A DNA stretch of 64,000 nt. Origin: Entomortierella parvispora (taxonomy: Eukaryota; Mortierellomycota; Mortierellomycetes; Mortierellales; Mortierellaceae). Where the stretch lies: contig OY752144.1 in the NCBI GenBank assembly GCA_963573315.1, forward strand, positions 1,730,501-1,794,500. Reading direction: 5' to 3'. Shown here piece after piece: positions 62,791 through 64,000 of the stretch; position 1 is the first letter of the stretch, and each line of letters starts with the position of its first letter. Below the pieces are notes generated by a model, which was not told the origin of the DNA, ran no database searches, and worked only from the letters and a program-made list of their open reading frames with translations. Position numbers and translations under genes: made by a program.

Positions 62791-63918
62791 ATGGACCACA
62801 ACCAACACGACCAGCAGGGTATCTACACCCTGCACCACATCGCCGAGCAAGCTGAGAACTCAGACGTTAATCCCCAAGTTGTCCTCCAGCATCTGCAAGC
62901 TACCATGCAACAGGTAGAAGTTCTGCAACAGCAGACGACTGCCATGGCCGAGGCCACATCGAGCACTTCGTCCGCCTCTGTTGTCCAAGAGGCTATCCAG
63001 ACCCTCGCCGAGAACCAAACCCGCCAACAAGAATATCAACTCCAAGTCCAAGAGATCCTTGCCCAATTGGCTCAGCGTGGTCTCAACGTTCCAGTCCCGA
63101 ACGCCCTCACGACCAAGTTCAAGGGTGATCCCAATGGCATGTCGCTGAACCAGTTCATGTCGCAACTCAACACCGTGTTCTCGAGACATCCCAGATCTTT
63201 CAGAACTGACGTCGACAAGATTAATCTGGCCTTACAGTCAATGGAAGGCCTTCCCGCAGAGTTCTTTGCCCCGTACGTCATCGGCCGCGCCCAAGATACC
63301 GAAGGTTACTTGTCTGACTGGGAACTCTTTGCCGACCTCCTCAACGACCTCTATGGTAACCACCTTCACGCCGATGATATCAACAATCGACTCATCCGTC
63401 TCCGCCAGAACGGCACAGTCTCGGAGTACATCGCCAAGTTCCAGCCTCTAGCCTCTCAATCCGGTTGGAACGAGGTTGCTCTTCTTGCCCGTTTCAAGGA
63501 TGGTCTGTCATCCGATGTCAAATCCCTGTTGACAGCTCAGATGCACAACCTCAAGACCCTCCGTGACGCCCAGGCTGCTGCCTCCACTGCGTACCAAAAC
63601 CATGTCTCGCGTGCGCGCGATCAGCGTTTTGGCACTCGAGCTCACCACTCGAACAACTCTTGGTCCCGAAGATCCACTACCCCAGCCGCGACCTCCTCTG
63701 CCGCTGCCTCCTCCTCAACTGATATGGATCTTGATACTGTGCGTGTCAAGCACATCACCGCTGAAGAGAAACAACGTCGTCGCGACAACAAGCTCTGTCT
63801 TTACTGTGGTGGAAAGAATCACTTTGCTGGTGATTGTCCTGTCAAGAAAGCCCGCCTTGCAGCTGTTTCCGTCGAAGGTGTGTCTTTCGAATTTGATTCG
63901 GAAAACGAGTCGGCCTAG
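62791..63918 (+). CDS. A5 Gag
   Basis: 375 residues with the same start context, Gln-rich N-terminus, capsid region and CCHC knuckle (336-349) as A1, one Met/Thr difference near residue 49. The frame is intact. Confidence 0.93.
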   Translation: MDHNQHDQQGIYTLHHIAEQAENSDVNPQVVLQHLQATMQQVEVLQQQTTAMAEATSSTSSASVVQEAIQTLAENQTRQQEYQLQVQEILAQLAQRGLNVPVPNALTTKFKGDPNGMSLNQFMSQLNTVFSRHPRSFRTDVDKINLALQSMEGLPAEFFAPYVIGRAQDTEGYLSDWELFADLLNDLYGNHLHADDINNRLIRLRQNGTVSEYIAKFQPLASQSGWNEVALLARFKDGLSSDVKSLLTAQMHNLKTLRDAQAAASTAYQNHVSRARDQRFGTRAHHSNNSWSRRSTTPAATSSAAASSSTDMDLDTVRVKHITAEEKQRRRDNKLCLYCGGKNHFAGDCPVKKARLAAVSVEGVSFEFDSENESA

Positions 63919-64000
63919 ATCCTACCGAGGATTGGATCTTAGGCCACGTCCTCGCTACGCCTACCCCTCCGGGCCAGCCCGCACTTCCTCGTTACTGTCT
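63897..64000 (+). CDS. A5 pol, start only (continues beyond window)
   Basis: The -1 frame opens at 63897 and reads into the linker before the protease (ending PRYCL). Whether the rest is intact cannot be told. Confidence 0.75.

Larger units (their letters stand above)
62011..64000 (+). mobile_element. Element A5: family A copy running out of the window
   Basis: It has a 5'-truncated LTR, complete leader and gag, and the start of pol. It is of the A1 LTR subfamily. The missing LTR start means the original flank has been lost in the junction with A4. Confidence 0.92.

Overview
The window looks like a retrotransposon-rich piece of a fungal genome. Introns are short (74-89 bp) with GT..AG ends and CTRAC-like branch points, the two recognisable host genes are eukaryotic, and the LTR elements are Ty3/Gypsy types common in fungi. 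An early-diverging lineage (Mucoromycota/Mortierellomycota-like) is my guess, at low confidence. Nothing supports a prokaryotic reading: there are no operons, Shine-Dalgarno sites or CRISPR arrays.

Host part (1-7.8 kb). The window opens with the C-terminal end of an Hsp104/ClpB disaggregase (1-333, +). A three-exon serine peptidase of the S9 (prolyl oligopeptidase/oligopeptidase B) family follows (1014-4644, +), then a largely empty intergenic stretch, then a minus-strand glutamine-rich coding remnant split by a solo LTR.

Mobile part (7.8-64 kb). I name the families A to E. A is a chromodomain Ty3/Gypsy element with LTRs of about 452 bp and a Tf1/sushi-like self-priming signature. B is a Ty3/Gypsy element with LTRs of about 1043 bp and a CCG-containing 4-bp target duplication. 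C is a Ty3/Gypsy element with 163-bp LTRs and a single gag-pol-chromodomain ORF. D is a fragment of a C-like integrase. E is a 4.15-kb DNA transposon with 308-bp terminal inverted repeats. It encodes a DDE transposase, a protein with motifs recalling rolling-circle Rep proteins, and a small zinc-ribbon/coiled-coil protein. Nesting is four deep: A1 (7823-51907) contains B0 (11302-49410, minus). B0 contains B1 (intact, minus), B2 (26969-41584, plus) and A2 (inside a B0 LTR). B2 in turn contains C (30926-37098, intact). Right of A1 are D, E, A3, a chimeric B LTR, an inverted A4 fragment and A5, which runs out of the window.

How it fits together. Most elements are dead through frameshifts, nonsense mutation or nested insertion, but B1 and C have complete ORFs and identical or apparently identical LTRs, so they could supply enzymes in trans. 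B0 and B2 share two deletions that together keep the pol frame but shift the reverse-transcriptase core out of frame. Several junctions (a 1695-bp tandem duplication, mismatched target duplications, head-to-head A copies) record ectopic recombination among the repeats. Element E is the best candidate for an undescribed system.
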